Positions 7,631-16,292 of a stretch of 64,000 nt of DNA are shown piece after piece. The DNA is from Micavibrio sp. UBA6139 (GTDB taxonomy: Bacteria; Pseudomonadota; Alphaproteobacteria; Micavibrionales; Micavibrionaceae). The notes beneath the pieces are model-generated. The model ran no database searches, was not told the origin of the DNA, and saw only the letters and a list, made by a program, of their open reading frames with translations. The stretch covers positions 1-64,000 of the forward strand of contig DIVF01000036.1 of the NCBI GenBank assembly GCA_002423285.1, written 5' to 3'. The position numbers were made by a program, and so were the translations under genes. The first letter of the stretch is position 1. The number at the start of each line of letters is the position of its first letter.

Positions 7631-8698
7631 TTATTCTGCGGCGCTGGTTTCTTCTGGCTTGGCGTAGTTGCCGGAGAAGATTGCGTCGTCGAAAACCTCT
7701 TCCCATGTGCCTTGGGTCGATGCCTTGGAATATTCTGTGGCGCGGTTTTCGAAGAAGTTGGTGTGTTCCGCACCGTTTAACATCTGATCCATCCACGGCA
7801 GCGGGTTTTTGGTCATCCCGTAAACAGGCTCCAAATTCAGCTGCTGCAGGCGGCGATCGCCGATGTAGCGGATATAGTCTTTGACCTCTTGCGGGGTCAG
7901 GCCCTCTACTTCGCCTTCGGCAAAGGCCAGATCAATAAAGGCATCTTCGAAACCAACAATGGTTTTGCAGGATTCGGTAATTTCAGCGCGCAGCTCGTCA
8001 TCCCAGATATCCGGGTTTTCTTGAATGAACGCATTAAACAGGCGGATCATCGACAGGCAGTGCAATGTTTCATCGCGCACTGACCAGGTAACAATCTGGC
8101 CCATGCCCTTCATTTTGTTGAAGCGCTGGAAGTTCATCAGGATCGCGAAGGATGCAAATAATTGCAGGCCTTCGGTGAACGCGCCAAACAATGCCATGGT
8201 TTTCGCGATGTCGCGGCGCGATGCCATGGATGCGTTTTGCATGTAATCGAATTTGTCCTTCATTTCCTTGTATTTCAAGAAGGCTTCATATTCGACTTCC
8301 GGCATGCCCAATGTGTCCAGCAAATGGGAATAGGCGGCAATGTGAATGGTTTCGATGTTGGAGAATGCGGAGAGCATCATCTGCACTTCGACGGGACCAA
8401 ACACTTGCGAATAATGCTTCATATAGCAATTATTGACTTCAACATCTGACTGGGTGAAGAAGCGGAAAATCTGGGTCATCAGATTTTTTTCCGAATTTGT
8501 CAGGGTTTTTTTCCAGTCGCGAACGTCTTCGGCCAATGGAACTTCTTCCGGCAACCAATGAATGCGCTGCTGTGTCAGCCATGCCTCATAGCACCACGGA
8601 TACAAAAACGGTTTATAGATGTGACGTTCCTGAAGCAGGGGCGAATTTGCGTTGGTGACATCATCTGTGGGGGCTTTTGCAACCGATTGTGCGGACAT
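7631..8698 (-). CDS. nrdB: ribonucleotide reductase class I small subunit
   Basis: The 355-residue protein is the radical-bearing beta subunit that works with NrdA to make deoxyribonucleotides. Metal and radical residues are recognisable: ETIHIAAY gives Glu116, His119 and the radical Tyr123; Glu176 lies in FTEGLQ; and VRDETLH gives Glu210 and His213. The start at ATG 8698 is supported by AGGAGT and the family N-terminus; the open frame continues to 8785. No ATP-cone is fused to it. NrdA is encoded 3.5 kb away on the same strand with unrelated genes between, which is unusual. Two NrdR boxes overlap its promoter. Confidence 0.95.
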   Translation of the reverse strand: MSAQSVAKAPTDDVTNANSPLLQERHIYKPFLYPWCYEAWLTQQRIHWLPEEVPLAEDVRDWKKTLTNSEKNLMTQIFRFFTQSDVEVNNCYMKHYSQVFGPVEVQMMLSAFSNIETIHIAAYSHLLDTLGMPEVEYEAFLKYKEMKDKFDYMQNASMASRRDIAKTMALFGAFTEGLQLFASFAILMNFQRFNKMKGMGQIVTWSVRDETLHCLSMIRLFNAFIQENPDIWDDELRAEITESCKTIVGFEDAFIDLAFAEGEVEGLTPQEVKDYIRYIGDRRLQQLNLEPVYGMTKNPLPWMDQMLNGAEHTNFFENRATEYSKASTQGTWEEVFDDAIFSGNYAKPEETSAAE

Positions 8699-8837
8699 GG
8701 GGTACTCCTGAAGTGTGATTGAATGGACATGACTATCTAGGACCCTGAACGGTCCTGTGCCGAGTCCTTTCTCCGTGTCGTCCACATGAAAAGGGCCTGA
8801 AACAGGCGGGAAATGATCCGGGGTCCCGAATCTCTAA

Positions 8838-8885
8838 AATCAATATATTGTGTTCTGATGATCCTGTAAACACCATCTATAGTGT
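8838..8885 (-). promoter_or_regulatory. nrdB promoter with two tandem NrdR boxes
   Basis: On the minus strand, TTTACA (8865-8870), a 17-base spacer and TATATT (8842-8847) form a promoter. Two 16-base NrdR-like boxes overlie it: 8838-8853 covers the -10, and 8870-8885 (ACAC, eight bases, GTGT) abuts the -35. Each matches 14 of 16 positions of the NrdR consensus as I know it. Their centres are 32 bp apart, three helical turns, as in known NrdR operators. NrdR with ATP/dATP would thus repress nrdB. Confidence 0.8.
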
Positions 8886-8930
8886 AATATGGCAAGAATA
8901 GCGTTTTGTTGTGCCACCGGAAACGAGGTG

Positions 8931-8961
8931 TGTTTCAAGGGCTTTCCGCATCCCCTTGAAA
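8931..8961. repeat. inverted repeat between nrdB promoter and lipoprotein gene
   Basis: GTTTCAAGGG and CCCTTGAAAC form a 10-bp inverted repeat with an 11-base spacer, about 32 bases beyond the stop of the 8993 gene. It lacks a T tract, so it may be a weak terminator or an operator. Confidence 0.45.
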
Positions 8962-8992
8962 CAAGGTCCTTTATGCTCAAATTTTCAGGAAA

Positions 8993-10180
8993 TTAAGGTC
9001 TCAGGCTCGCGGCCTTGTTGAGCGGGTTTTGCAAAATCTTGCGAACGCCCCCGCCATCCTTCAGGTAATTGCCGGACCCATCGGGCAACGGACCCATCTT
9101 ATCCAGTGCATCGGACAGGGCCTGTGACGGAATCGGCAGATCGAGTGCTAATTCAGTTTCGTTGCGCGGCATGGAACCAGTTTGCCATGTATGGCGCAAG
9201 AAAACACCGGGTTTCCGGTCTGGCAGAATGCGCGGATCACGTGATGTCTCATCCGCATTCGCATTGGCGCGGTTTTGGCGGGCTGCTTCACGTTGCCGTT
9301 TTTCGGCAGCACGCTCCGCGTCTTCCTTCGCCCATTTTTCTTTTTGTTTTTCCTGAACCTCTTGCATGCCCCAGCGCATATTGCCCTGACCTTGATAGGA
9401 ATTCAAAATCGATTTGTAATCGTGCCAGGCGCGGAAGGCTGCGCGTGTGGCATCCTTCTTATCGCCACCGTTCTGGATAGCGTCTTCAAAGGCGCGGTGC
9501 ATATCTGAAAAGCAAAAATCACCTTGAATGAAATTGCTTGGCGTGGCGCGGACATACCACGGCACGCTATAACCTGCTTCCTTCATTTCCCACTGGACCA
9601 GAATATTGATGGCCTCTGCATCGGCTTCGGACGCATAGGTGGAAATAATTGCTTCTGTCTTGTCCTTATATCGGACGGCGTTAAAGGCCTTATCTTGTTC
9701 CGCATGGCGCAGTTCATGAATGGCGGCGGAGATTTGTTTTCCTTCCGTCACGGGCTCATCATACATATGGGTATTGATGACCATGACCCCGCGACCCCAT
9801 GAGTAATAGGCATAGGGCGACATGACGGCCTTCATCTTTTCAAAACAAACCCATAAGGGGCGCGTCTTATATGGTTCGCTGTCTGGCACGCTGGATGCAT
9901 TTTCCAGCATTGTGGCACCGGTTTTCGATTTATTCAGCAACATGCGGAAGCGTTGAATCTGCATCTCGACAACGGGGTTTTTGGCACCGCCCGTAATGGG
10001 ACCGCAAATTTCATTGGCGTTTTTGAAAACATTGGCGATATTTTCTGGCACGCCAATCAAATTGGGGTCTGGTTTGGGAGGAACGAAGCGTGGGGCAGGG
10101 GTACTGGCACACCCGACCAGCAATGCCGATAATGCAGCGGATGCCAAGAAGGCCCCGGTAAAGGAGGTTCCTTTTTTCAT
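8993..10180 (-). CDS. lipoprotein with HExxH metallopeptidase-like domain (DUF6782-like)
   Basis: The 395-residue protein starts with a lipoprotein signal peptide; LVGC puts the lipidated Cys at residue 24. The core carries AAIHELRHAEQ, giving a HExxH zinc motif (His155, Glu156, His159), and EADAEA about 30 residues later could supply the third ligand, as in gluzincin-type enzymes. I associate this layout with the DUF6782 putative metallopeptidase group. A basic and acidic coiled segment (about residues 268-305, rich in KEKWAKEDAERAAEKRQ) follows. Peptidase activity is inferred only. A good ribosome-binding site (AAGGAG-like) lies inside the early coding region, but the lipobox fixes the chosen start. 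Confidence 0.7.
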   Translation of the reverse strand: MKKGTSFTGAFLASAALSALLVGCASTPAPRFVPPKPDPNLIGVPENIANVFKNANEICGPITGGAKNPVVEMQIQRFRMLLNKSKTGATMLENASSVPDSEPYKTRPLWVCFEKMKAVMSPYAYYSWGRGVMVINTHMYDEPVTEGKQISAAIHELRHAEQDKAFNAVRYKDKTEAIISTYASEADAEAINILVQWEMKEAGYSVPWYVRATPSNFIQGDFCFSDMHRAFEDAIQNGGDKKDATRAAFRAWHDYKSILNSYQGQGNMRWGMQEVQEKQKEKWAKEDAERAAEKRQREAARQNRANANADETSRDPRILPDRKPGVFLRHTWQTGSMPRNETELALDLPIPSQALSDALDKMGPLPDGSGNYLKDGGGVRKILQNPLNKAASLRP

Positions 10181-10365
10181 TGTATCAATCGTCCCTGTTT
10201 ATATTTTTTGATTATGGAGCCGAAACTGGCCCAAGGGGGGCCAGCTTGTCAAGAATTCGATTGCATACGCTTGGCTGGCCAGCCGGAAGGCCTTGTTTTT
10301 TGCATTGCAGGATCTAATTTTAAGCCCACGATACACCCATCAATCCCCGTGCGGAGGAAACCACA

Positions 10366-10974
10366 ATGTACACCCTTTATTATAAACCCGGTGCTTGTTC
10401 CATGGCTGTTCACGTTGTTTTGAATGAACTCGGCGTGCCGTTTAAGGCGATTAACCAGACCGACCTGAAAGACCCTGAATTTATGAAATTGAATCCACGC
10501 GGCCAAGTGCCGTTGCTGGTCGTGGACAATGAGCCAGTAAAAGAGGGTGCAGCGCTGATCACATGGTTGCTGGATGAACATAAATCTCCCCTGCTGCCTA
10601 CATCAGGCCTGGAACGCGCCAAGGCGCTGGAATGGCTGATGTGGTGTAATGCTTCGCTGCACCCGGCCTGCAGCAGAATTTTCGGCCTGTCCAAAATGGG
10701 CCTGGATGCGGAGATCACTGAAACCCTGAACAAGGCCTTCTCGGCACAAGTGCAAGTCCTGTGGGACGAGGCAGAAGCCCGTCTGGGCACAACAAAATAT
10801 CTGGCCGGTGACAGCGTCACAGCGGCTGATATCCTGTTGACCGTTATTGCCAATTGGGGCCTGCCACGGACCTTGGGGCCAAACGTAAAACGCCTGATCG
10901 CTGAGATCAGCCGCCGCCCAAGCTATCAAAAGGCCCTGCAAGCAGAAGGCGTTGAATACAAGGCTGCCGCCTAA
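10366..10974 (+). CDS. glutathione S-transferase family protein
   Basis: The 202-residue protein has the N-terminal thioredoxin-like GST domain (MYTLYYKPGACSMAVHVVL) and an all-helical C-terminal domain. A Cys in the PGACS motif matches the catalytic Cys of bacterial beta-class GSTs; NPRGQVPLLVVD holds the cis-Pro, and KEGAALITWLLDEH is the glutathione gamma-glutamyl-binding segment. The C-terminal N-capping region is TKYLAGDSVTAADIL. Such enzymes conjugate or reduce with glutathione; gshA and gshB in the same window show the cell makes glutathione. GGAGG lies upstream of ATG 10366. Confidence 0.93.
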   Translation: MYTLYYKPGACSMAVHVVLNELGVPFKAINQTDLKDPEFMKLNPRGQVPLLVVDNEPVKEGAALITWLLDEHKSPLLPTSGLERAKALEWLMWCNASLHPACSRIFGLSKMGLDAEITETLNKAFSAQVQVLWDEAEARLGTTKYLAGDSVTAADILLTVIANWGLPRTLGPNVKRLIAEISRRPSYQKALQAEGVEYKAAA

Positions 10975-10997
10975 GCCTATAAGAAAATCCAAATATA

Positions 10998-11034
10998 AAC
11001 GCCTGTAACCCCAATGGTTGCAGGCGTTTTTTTT
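10998..11034 (+). terminator. intrinsic terminator after the GST gene
   Basis: A 13-bp stem (AACGCCTG-T-AACC pairing with GGTTGCAGGCGTT, one G-U pair) with a short loop is followed by eight T. Confidence 0.9.
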
Positions 11035-11105
11035 CGTGACAATGGCTGCCTTGCGGGCGTAGCGTGTGCGCCTTTCCAGATCATGACAGAAGAGTTCTAT
11101 TTATA

Positions 11106-11591
11106 ATGAAAAAGATTTCAGCGCTGCTCTTAACCGCTTTTGCCTTATCTGCCTGTGATCGGGACGCGCCTGAACAGGTTGCTGCGCCGGTCATGGATTC
11201 CAGCCGCCGCGATGTTGTGATTACAGCCACGCTGGTGAAGCCAGGTGCCGCCGTTGCTGGTCTGGATATTGTGGCCATTGATCCGGGCAAGAGCATTACG
11301 GCGGAATATGAAACGCGAAACGGCATCATCCAGACGACAACCTCCTGCGAAGATTTGCTGAAACTCACGAAGGATATGGACGCTATCCCCGCCGAAGAAC
11401 ATATTTCCCAAATCGCGGAGGCCTTAAAAACCAGACCGCTGCGTGATGAATTCTACATGATGAATGAGAGTGAAGGTCTGTTTGACTTCGAAGAAGGGTT
11501 CGAGCGCGCACGCCGCATGGTGGCTGTTTTATACTATCAAAACGTCAAAAAACTGGCCGATCAAATCAAGCCAGCCTGCTTGAAGCCGTAA
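11106..11591 (+). CDS. small lipoprotein, unknown (paralogue of 11691 gene)
   Basis: The 161-residue protein begins with a lipoprotein signal peptide (KKISALLLTAFALSAC) whose lipobox Cys is followed by DRD, a sequence that often retains lipoproteins at the inner membrane in enterics. The mature domain has TTSCEDLLKLTKDMDAI, an acidic FDFEEGFERARRMVAVLYYQN segment and a final AC pair near the C-terminus, so one disulfide is possible. The same layout recurs in the next gene, making them tandem paralogues. The family is not recognised. The start at ATG 11106 is set by the signal peptide. Confidence 0.65.
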   Translation: MKKISALLLTAFALSACDRDAPEQVAAPVMDSSRRDVVITATLVKPGAAVAGLDIVAIDPGKSITAEYETRNGIIQTTTSCEDLLKLTKDMDAIPAEEHISQIAEALKTRPLRDEFYMMNESEGLFDFEEGFERARRMVAVLYYQNVKKLADQIKPACLKP

Positions 11592-11690
11592 TATCTTTAA
11601 AAGTTTGACACTGAATGTGCCGCCGTGTGAGGGTCCCCCTCCGCGGCGGAATTGTTATGGCCGTTTGATGATAAAGGATTTTTGAGAACC

Positions 11691-12167
11691 ATGAAGAAAA
11701 CAACAGCCGCCCTGATTTTATCCGCTTTTACCGCTGCCGCCTGCGCACAGGAAAGTGCCGTCATCGCCAAGCTCTATCCCGAAGACTACGAAATCGTCAT
11801 CACAAAATATCAGGTGGCCTTGGGTAAGAAAGTTGGCCAGATGGAGCTAGTCTCTGTTTCCCCCGGCTATCTGATGATTGAAAGCCATGACAGCACCGGC
11901 CCAACACGTGAGCTGATTTCTTGCGATGAGTTGAACGAATCCCGCAAGACTTTCGAATCCGTGGCCCCACAGGAACGCCAGAAAATGATCAGCGAAGGTT
12001 TGAAGGATGCCCCTTCACTGGAATCCATGTACGTCTTCAGCGAAAAAGACGGCCCCTTCGACCGCGAAGAAGGCAAAACCCGTGCCCGCAATGTCGTGGC
12101 AATCATGCTGGACCACAGCGCCGTTAAGATTAACGGCTACGCCAAATCATTCTGCCCGCAGCCGTAA
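11691..12167 (+). CDS. small exported protein or lipoprotein, paralogue of 11106 gene
   Basis: The 158-residue protein has a signal peptide (TTAALILSAFTAAAC) that may be cut as a lipoprotein, although Ala at the -3 position makes the lipobox weak. It shares with the preceding gene an ISCDELNES region, an EEHISQIAEALK-like helix (here ERQKMISEGLKDAP), a FDREEGKTRARNVVAIM segment and a final Cys-Pro tail. Identity is low but the order and spacing of motifs match, so I infer an old tandem duplication. The function is unknown. The 100 bases between the genes contain a GCCGCCG/CGGCGG hairpin without a T tract, so they may be transcribed together. Confidence 0.6.
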   Translation: MKKTTAALILSAFTAAACAQESAVIAKLYPEDYEIVITKYQVALGKKVGQMELVSVSPGYLMIESHDSTGPTRELISCDELNESRKTFESVAPQERQKMISEGLKDAPSLESMYVFSEKDGPFDREEGKTRARNVVAIMLDHSAVKINGYAKSFCPQP

Positions 12168-12188
12168 TTACGGTTTGTTGAACCCAAT

Positions 12189-12222
12189 AAAAAACCCCGG
12201 AAGATTATTCCGGGGTTTTTCT
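12189..12222. terminator. bidirectional intrinsic terminator
   Basis: AAAACCCCGGAA and TCCGGGGTTTTT form a strong stem with a GATTAT-type loop. It separates the lipoprotein pair from convergent nrdA. Confidence 0.9.
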
Positions 12223-12242
12223 TATTCTCTATGCCGTGCCGC

Positions 12243-14093
12243 TTACTGGCAGGCGAGGCATTCTTCGTATTTGCTGGCCTCTGGCAGTTCTGGTTCGCGG
12301 TTGCCGGCCAGAAGGGCTGCGGTGTCTTTGGCGGCTGCGTCCTTGCTGCGTTGCCAGCTTGCGGCTGATTCGGCGCGCTGGATGGATTTCGAACGGCAGT
12401 AATACAGCGATTTAACGCCTTTTTTCCACGCTTCGAAATGCAGGCCATGCAGGTCACGTTTATGGACGTTGGCTGGCAGGAACAGGTTCAAGGATTGTGC
12501 CTGACAGATATAAGGGGTGCGGTCGGCGGCATGTTCGATCAACCAGCGTTGGTCGATTTCAAATGCGGTTTTGAATACATCCTTTTCATCTTGTGACAGG
12601 AAGTCCAGATGCTGCACCGAACCTTCGTTGGTAAAGATGGAGGACCAGATGTCTTCGTTGTTCAGGCCCTTGTCTTCCAGCAATTTGACCAGATAGGGGT
12701 TTTTCACCGCGAAGGAACCGGACAATGTCTTGTGTGTGTAGGCGTTCGCCGCTGTTGGTTCAATCCCCGGGGATGCGCCGCCGGTGATGATCGAGATGGA
12801 CGCCGTTGGGGCAATCGCCATCTTGTTGGAAAAACGCTCCATGATCCCGTAATCAGCAGCATCCGGGCAGGCACCGCGCTCATGCGCTAACTTCACGGAT
12901 GAATCATCGGCTTGGCGTTTAATGTGTTGGAACATGCGGCGGTTCCAGACCTTTGCCATCACTGATTCCATCGGAATCATTTTCGATTGCAAGAAGGAGT
13001 GGAAGCCCATGACACCCAAGCCCACGGAACGCTCACGCATCGCGCCGTATTTCGCACGGGACATTGTATCTGGCGCCTTCTCAATGAAGTCGGTCAGCAC
13101 GTTGTCGAGGAAACGCATGCAATCTTCGATGAATGTCGGGTGATCCTGCCATTCTTCGAAGTTTTCGAGGTTGAGCGAGGACAAGCAGCAAACGGCGGTG
13201 CGTTCATTGCCATGATGATCCTTGCCCGTTGGCAATGTAATTTCGGAACACAGATTCGACATCTTCACATTCAAACCCGCCATTTTGTGGTGGGCCGGAA
13301 TGGCGTCGTTCACATGGTCGATGAACAGGATATAGGGTTCGCCCTGCTCAATGCGTGTGGTCAGGATACGGATCCACAGTTCACGGGCCTTCACACGGGA
13401 AACGATATGGCCGTCCTTCGGTGATTTCAGCGCCCATTCTTCATCATTCTCAACAGCCTTCATAAAGCCATTGGTAATGACAACCGCGTTGTGCAGGTTC
13501 AGAGCCTTGCGGTTCGGATCGCCGCCGGTTGGTTTGCGGATATCAATGAATTCTTCGATTTCCGGGTGCCAGACGGGCAGGTAAATCGCAGCGGAGCCAC
13601 GGCGCAAAGACCCTTGGGAAATCGCCTGTGTCAGGGAGTCTTGAACTTTGACGAACGGAACGATGCCCGATGTCTTGCCGTTACGGCCAACTTTTTCGCC
13701 GATCGAACGGACGTTACCCCAGTAAGACCCAATCCCGCCGCCCAAGGACGCCAACCAGACGTTTTCGTTCCACAGGTCAACAATGCCTTCCAAGGAATCG
13801 CCGGATTCGTTCAAGAAGCAAGAGATTGGCAAACCACGGCTGGTCCCGCCATTGGACAGGATCGGTGTGGCCGGCATGAACCACAGTTTGGAGATGTAAT
13901 CATAAATGCGCTGGGCATGGGCGGAATCATCGCCGTAATACATGGCCACGCGGGCAAATAAATCCTGAAAGGATTCTTCCGGCAGGAGATAACGGTCCAC
14001 CAAAGTCGCCTTGCCGAAATCGGTCAGCTTGGCATCACGGGAACGGTCGATTTCAACGCGTTTTCCGCCTTCTACTTGTGCAACGTCAAACAT
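12243..14093 (-). CDS. nrdA: ribonucleotide reductase class I large subunit, without ATP-cone
   Basis: The 616-residue catalytic alpha subunit reduces ribonucleoside diphosphates. LPISCF gives Cys92 and AVCC gives Cys302/303 for the redox pair; MSNLCSE gives Asn280, Cys282 and Glu284 of the active site; the C-terminal tail ECLACQ carries the CxxC (612, 615) that exchanges electrons with thioredoxin or glutaredoxin. The E. coli enzyme has 761 residues with an N-terminal ATP-cone; this one starts directly in the catalytic part, so dATP overall-activity control through that domain is absent. AGGAGTAA precedes ATG 14093. It is transcribed separately from nrdB. Confidence 0.95.
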   Translation of the reverse strand: MFDVAQVEGGKRVEIDRSRDAKLTDFGKATLVDRYLLPEESFQDLFARVAMYYGDDSAHAQRIYDYISKLWFMPATPILSNGGTSRGLPISCFLNESGDSLEGIVDLWNENVWLASLGGGIGSYWGNVRSIGEKVGRNGKTSGIVPFVKVQDSLTQAISQGSLRRGSAAIYLPVWHPEIEEFIDIRKPTGGDPNRKALNLHNAVVITNGFMKAVENDEEWALKSPKDGHIVSRVKARELWIRILTTRIEQGEPYILFIDHVNDAIPAHHKMAGLNVKMSNLCSEITLPTGKDHHGNERTAVCCLSSLNLENFEEWQDHPTFIEDCMRFLDNVLTDFIEKAPDTMSRAKYGAMRERSVGLGVMGFHSFLQSKMIPMESVMAKVWNRRMFQHIKRQADDSSVKLAHERGACPDAADYGIMERFSNKMAIAPTASISIITGGASPGIEPTAANAYTHKTLSGSFAVKNPYLVKLLEDKGLNNEDIWSSIFTNEGSVQHLDFLSQDEKDVFKTAFEIDQRWLIEHAADRTPYICQAQSLNLFLPANVHKRDLHGLHFEAWKKGVKSLYYCRSKSIQRAESAASWQRSKDAAAKDTAALLAGNREPELPEASKYEECLACQ

Positions 14094-14187
14094 GGCGAGT
14101 TACTCCTGCTTTTTTTTGTTTTTCATAAGGGCGCATCACAGGGCTAGAGGCCACGCTGCGCGGGTGTTCGTATTTTGGGCTCGGTGT

Positions 14188-14215
14188 TAATATCTTTGGG
14201 TATGGATTATGTCGA
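14188..14215 (-). promoter_or_regulatory. possible nrdA promoter
   Basis: On the minus strand TCGACA (14210-14215), a 17-base spacer and TATTAA (14188-14193) give a moderate sigma-70 match about 95 bases upstream of nrdA. No convincing NrdR box pair overlies it, in contrast to nrdB. Confidence 0.45.
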
Positions 14216-14850
14216 AAAACACAATCCTTAGATGCTCTCACCCCCCAAGACTACTACATGTCGTGGCTGCCCCCAAGATGACAAAATTCCTAATTGGTCA
14301 AAAATCATTGAGTCGATGGAGTCGCTTTGACGGTCAAGCTGCCGAATTTGTTGCGCAATTTGTCCTCATCCCCAATCTTGTCCCACGGTCAAATTTCTTC
14401 AAAACGAAACGACATTTCAGGATTACCAAAATTAGATAGTGGATTCTTGCGGCCGATCTATGGGGTGTTGCGCGATTATGGCATTTAACCCACATCCCAG
14501 ACTGGCGGAAATCCGCCACCCCGATTTTGCGTACCTCCGAGTCGCGCCAGCATTTCCGCCGCGTTCGGGCGAATCGGTGGAAATGGGTGGAAAGTGGGAG
14601 GGGAAATGAAGAAAGGGTGAAGGGGGAATTGCCCCCTCCACACCACCCTAGTTACTAACAATGGGTAACAGAAGCTTCAAAAACTTAGCAGCAGCAATAA
14701 GGGTGCCAGCATATTTGAAGATCGAGATAATTTTATTCAGGAGTGCTTTAGTATTATCATGCCTTCTTCTTTCGTCCTTCCAAATCCTTGTGATAGAAGA
14801 AGGAGTCATTTTTCTATCACCCCACCACAGCCGAAAAGGCCCTGATCGCC
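14216..14850. other. long intergenic region nrdA-pyk
   Basis: This stretch holds no recognised gene. It includes a GGGGGAATTGCCCCC palindrome (14622-14636) of the hairpin family seen elsewhere in the window, a TGGCGGAAATCCGCCA inverted repeat near 14503-14518, and an AT-rich part from 14690 to 14810 that may contain the pyk promoter. A weak minus-strand ORF (14648-14809) is listed separately. Confidence 0.6.
14648..14809 (-). CDS. possible small hydrophobic protein, 53 residues
   Basis: A short frame encodes a basic N-terminal half (TRIWKDERRRHDNTKALL) and a hydrophobic C-terminal helix (YAGTLIAAAKFLKLLLP). The charge pattern is that of a small membrane protein, and the region is AT-richer than its surroundings. 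The only upstream purine-rich signal is GGGGTGA, placed a little far away. It could be a small membrane peptide or chance; comparison with related genomes would decide. Listed with low confidence. Confidence 0.2.
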   Translation of the reverse strand: MTPSSITRIWKDERRRHDNTKALLNKIISIFKYAGTLIAAAKFLKLLLPIVSN

Positions 14851-16278
14851 ATGTCAAAATCCCTGATCCGTAACCGCCAGACAAAAATTTTGGCCACGCT
14901 CGGCCCGGCGTCCAATACCCCGGAAATGATTGAAAAGCTGTTTTTGGCCGGGGTTGATAATTTCCGCCTGAATTTCAGCCATGGCAAACATGAAGACCAT
15001 GCCGAGCGCGTGAAGATGATCCGCGCGGTTGAAGCAAAATATAACCGCCCCATTGGCATCGTTGCCGATATGCAGGGTCCAAAACTGCGCGTGGGGATTT
15101 TCAAGGAAGGCTCTATCGCCCTGAAGGCGGGTATGGTCATTCGCCTTGATCTGGATAAGGCAGAAGGGGATGAAACCCGCGTCAACCTGCCGCACCCGGA
15201 AATTATCGCCACGCTGGAACCGGGTGCTTTCATCTTGTGTGATGATGGCAAGGTCCGCATGCAGATCCGTGAAAAGGGCGCAGATTATCTGATGGCCGAA
15301 GTGATTTCCGGCACGAAGTTGTCCAATAACAAGGGCGTCAATGTTCCGGGTGTGATCCTGCCAATCGCAGCGCTCACCGAAAAAGACCGCCGCGATTTAA
15401 CCGCCGCGTTGGACATGGATATTGACTGGATCGCGCAGAGCTTTGTGCAGCGTCCAGAAGATGTTGCCGAAGCGAAAAAACTGATCGCTGGCCGCGCCTT
15501 CCTGATGGCAAAAATTGAAAAACCATCAGCAATTGAACAGTTTGCGGGCATTTTGGATCTGGTCGATGGCATCATGCTGGCCCGTGGTGATCTGGGTGTT
15601 GAAATCCCGGCGGAAGATGTGCCAATCGTGCAGAAGAAAATCCTGCGTATGGTCAGAAATGCCGGTAAGCCTGTCATCGTTGCAACACAGATGCTGGAAT
15701 CAATGATTGAATCTCCATCACCAACTCGCGCTGAGGCCTCCGACGTTGCAACGGCTGTTTATGACGGGGCCGATGCTGTGATGCTGTCTGCGGAAACGGC
15801 CGCCGGGAATTATCCGCTGGAAGCCGTTTCTATCATGGACCGTATCTGTCAGCGCGTTGAAGCTGATAGTGTTTATCGCGCTTTGATGGAAGCGTCCCAC
15901 CCGGATGCCCAAGAAGATGCATCCGATGCAATCACTGTTGCCGCCTGCCATGTCGCCAATACGGTCAAGGCTGCTTGCATTACCAACTATACATCCTCCG
16001 GCTCCACCACGCTGCGCACCGCGCGCCAGCGTCCGGCCCAGCCGATTTTGTGCCTGTCGCACTCATTGGCCACATCGCGCCGCTTGATGTTGTCCTACGG
16101 TGTCAACGCGGTTTACACCCAAGACGTCACATCCTTCGCCGAAGCGGTCCAGATGGCCGTGAAAAAGGCGGAAGAAACCGGTCTGGCCGAAAAGGGTCAA
16201 CGCCTGGTCATGACCGCCGGTGTCCCGTTCGGCACCCCAGGGTCCACCAACATCTTGCGCGTGGCGTGGGTCGAATAA
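14851..16278 (+). CDS. pyk: pyruvate kinase
   Basis: The 475-residue enzyme converts phosphoenolpyruvate and ADP to pyruvate and ATP. TKILATLGPAS at the start, FRLNFSHGKHEDH, then LMAKIEKPSAIEQF with the catalytic Lys, and LARGDLGVEIP plus VATQMLESM with metal-binding residues all match the TIM-barrel core. The B domain lies between GPKLRVGIF and NKGVNVPG. The C-terminal regulatory domain contains TSSGSTTLRTARQRPAQPI and ends with GVPFGTPGSTNILRVAWV. The start at ATG 14851 gives the expected short N-terminus. Monocistronic. Confidence 0.96.
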   Translation: MSKSLIRNRQTKILATLGPASNTPEMIEKLFLAGVDNFRLNFSHGKHEDHAERVKMIRAVEAKYNRPIGIVADMQGPKLRVGIFKEGSIALKAGMVIRLDLDKAEGDETRVNLPHPEIIATLEPGAFILCDDGKVRMQIREKGADYLMAEVISGTKLSNNKGVNVPGVILPIAALTEKDRRDLTAALDMDIDWIAQSFVQRPEDVAEAKKLIAGRAFLMAKIEKPSAIEQFAGILDLVDGIMLARGDLGVEIPAEDVPIVQKKILRMVRNAGKPVIVATQMLESMIESPSPTRAEASDVATAVYDGADAVMLSAETAAGNYPLEAVSIMDRICQRVEADSVYRALMEASHPDAQEDASDAITVAACHVANTVKAACITNYTSSGSTTLRTARQRPAQPILCLSHSLATSRRLMLSYGVNAVYTQDVTSFAEAVQMAVKKAEETGLAEKGQRLVMTAGVPFGTPGSTNILRVAWVE

Positions 16279-16292
16279 GAGTTTTCAGTTTT

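Noticed and set aside
14185..14234. NrdR boxes upstream of nrdA
   Set aside because: The best candidates (GTGTTAATATCT and ACACAATCCTTAG) match only about half of the consensus and are 34 bp apart, so the pair is not convincing.
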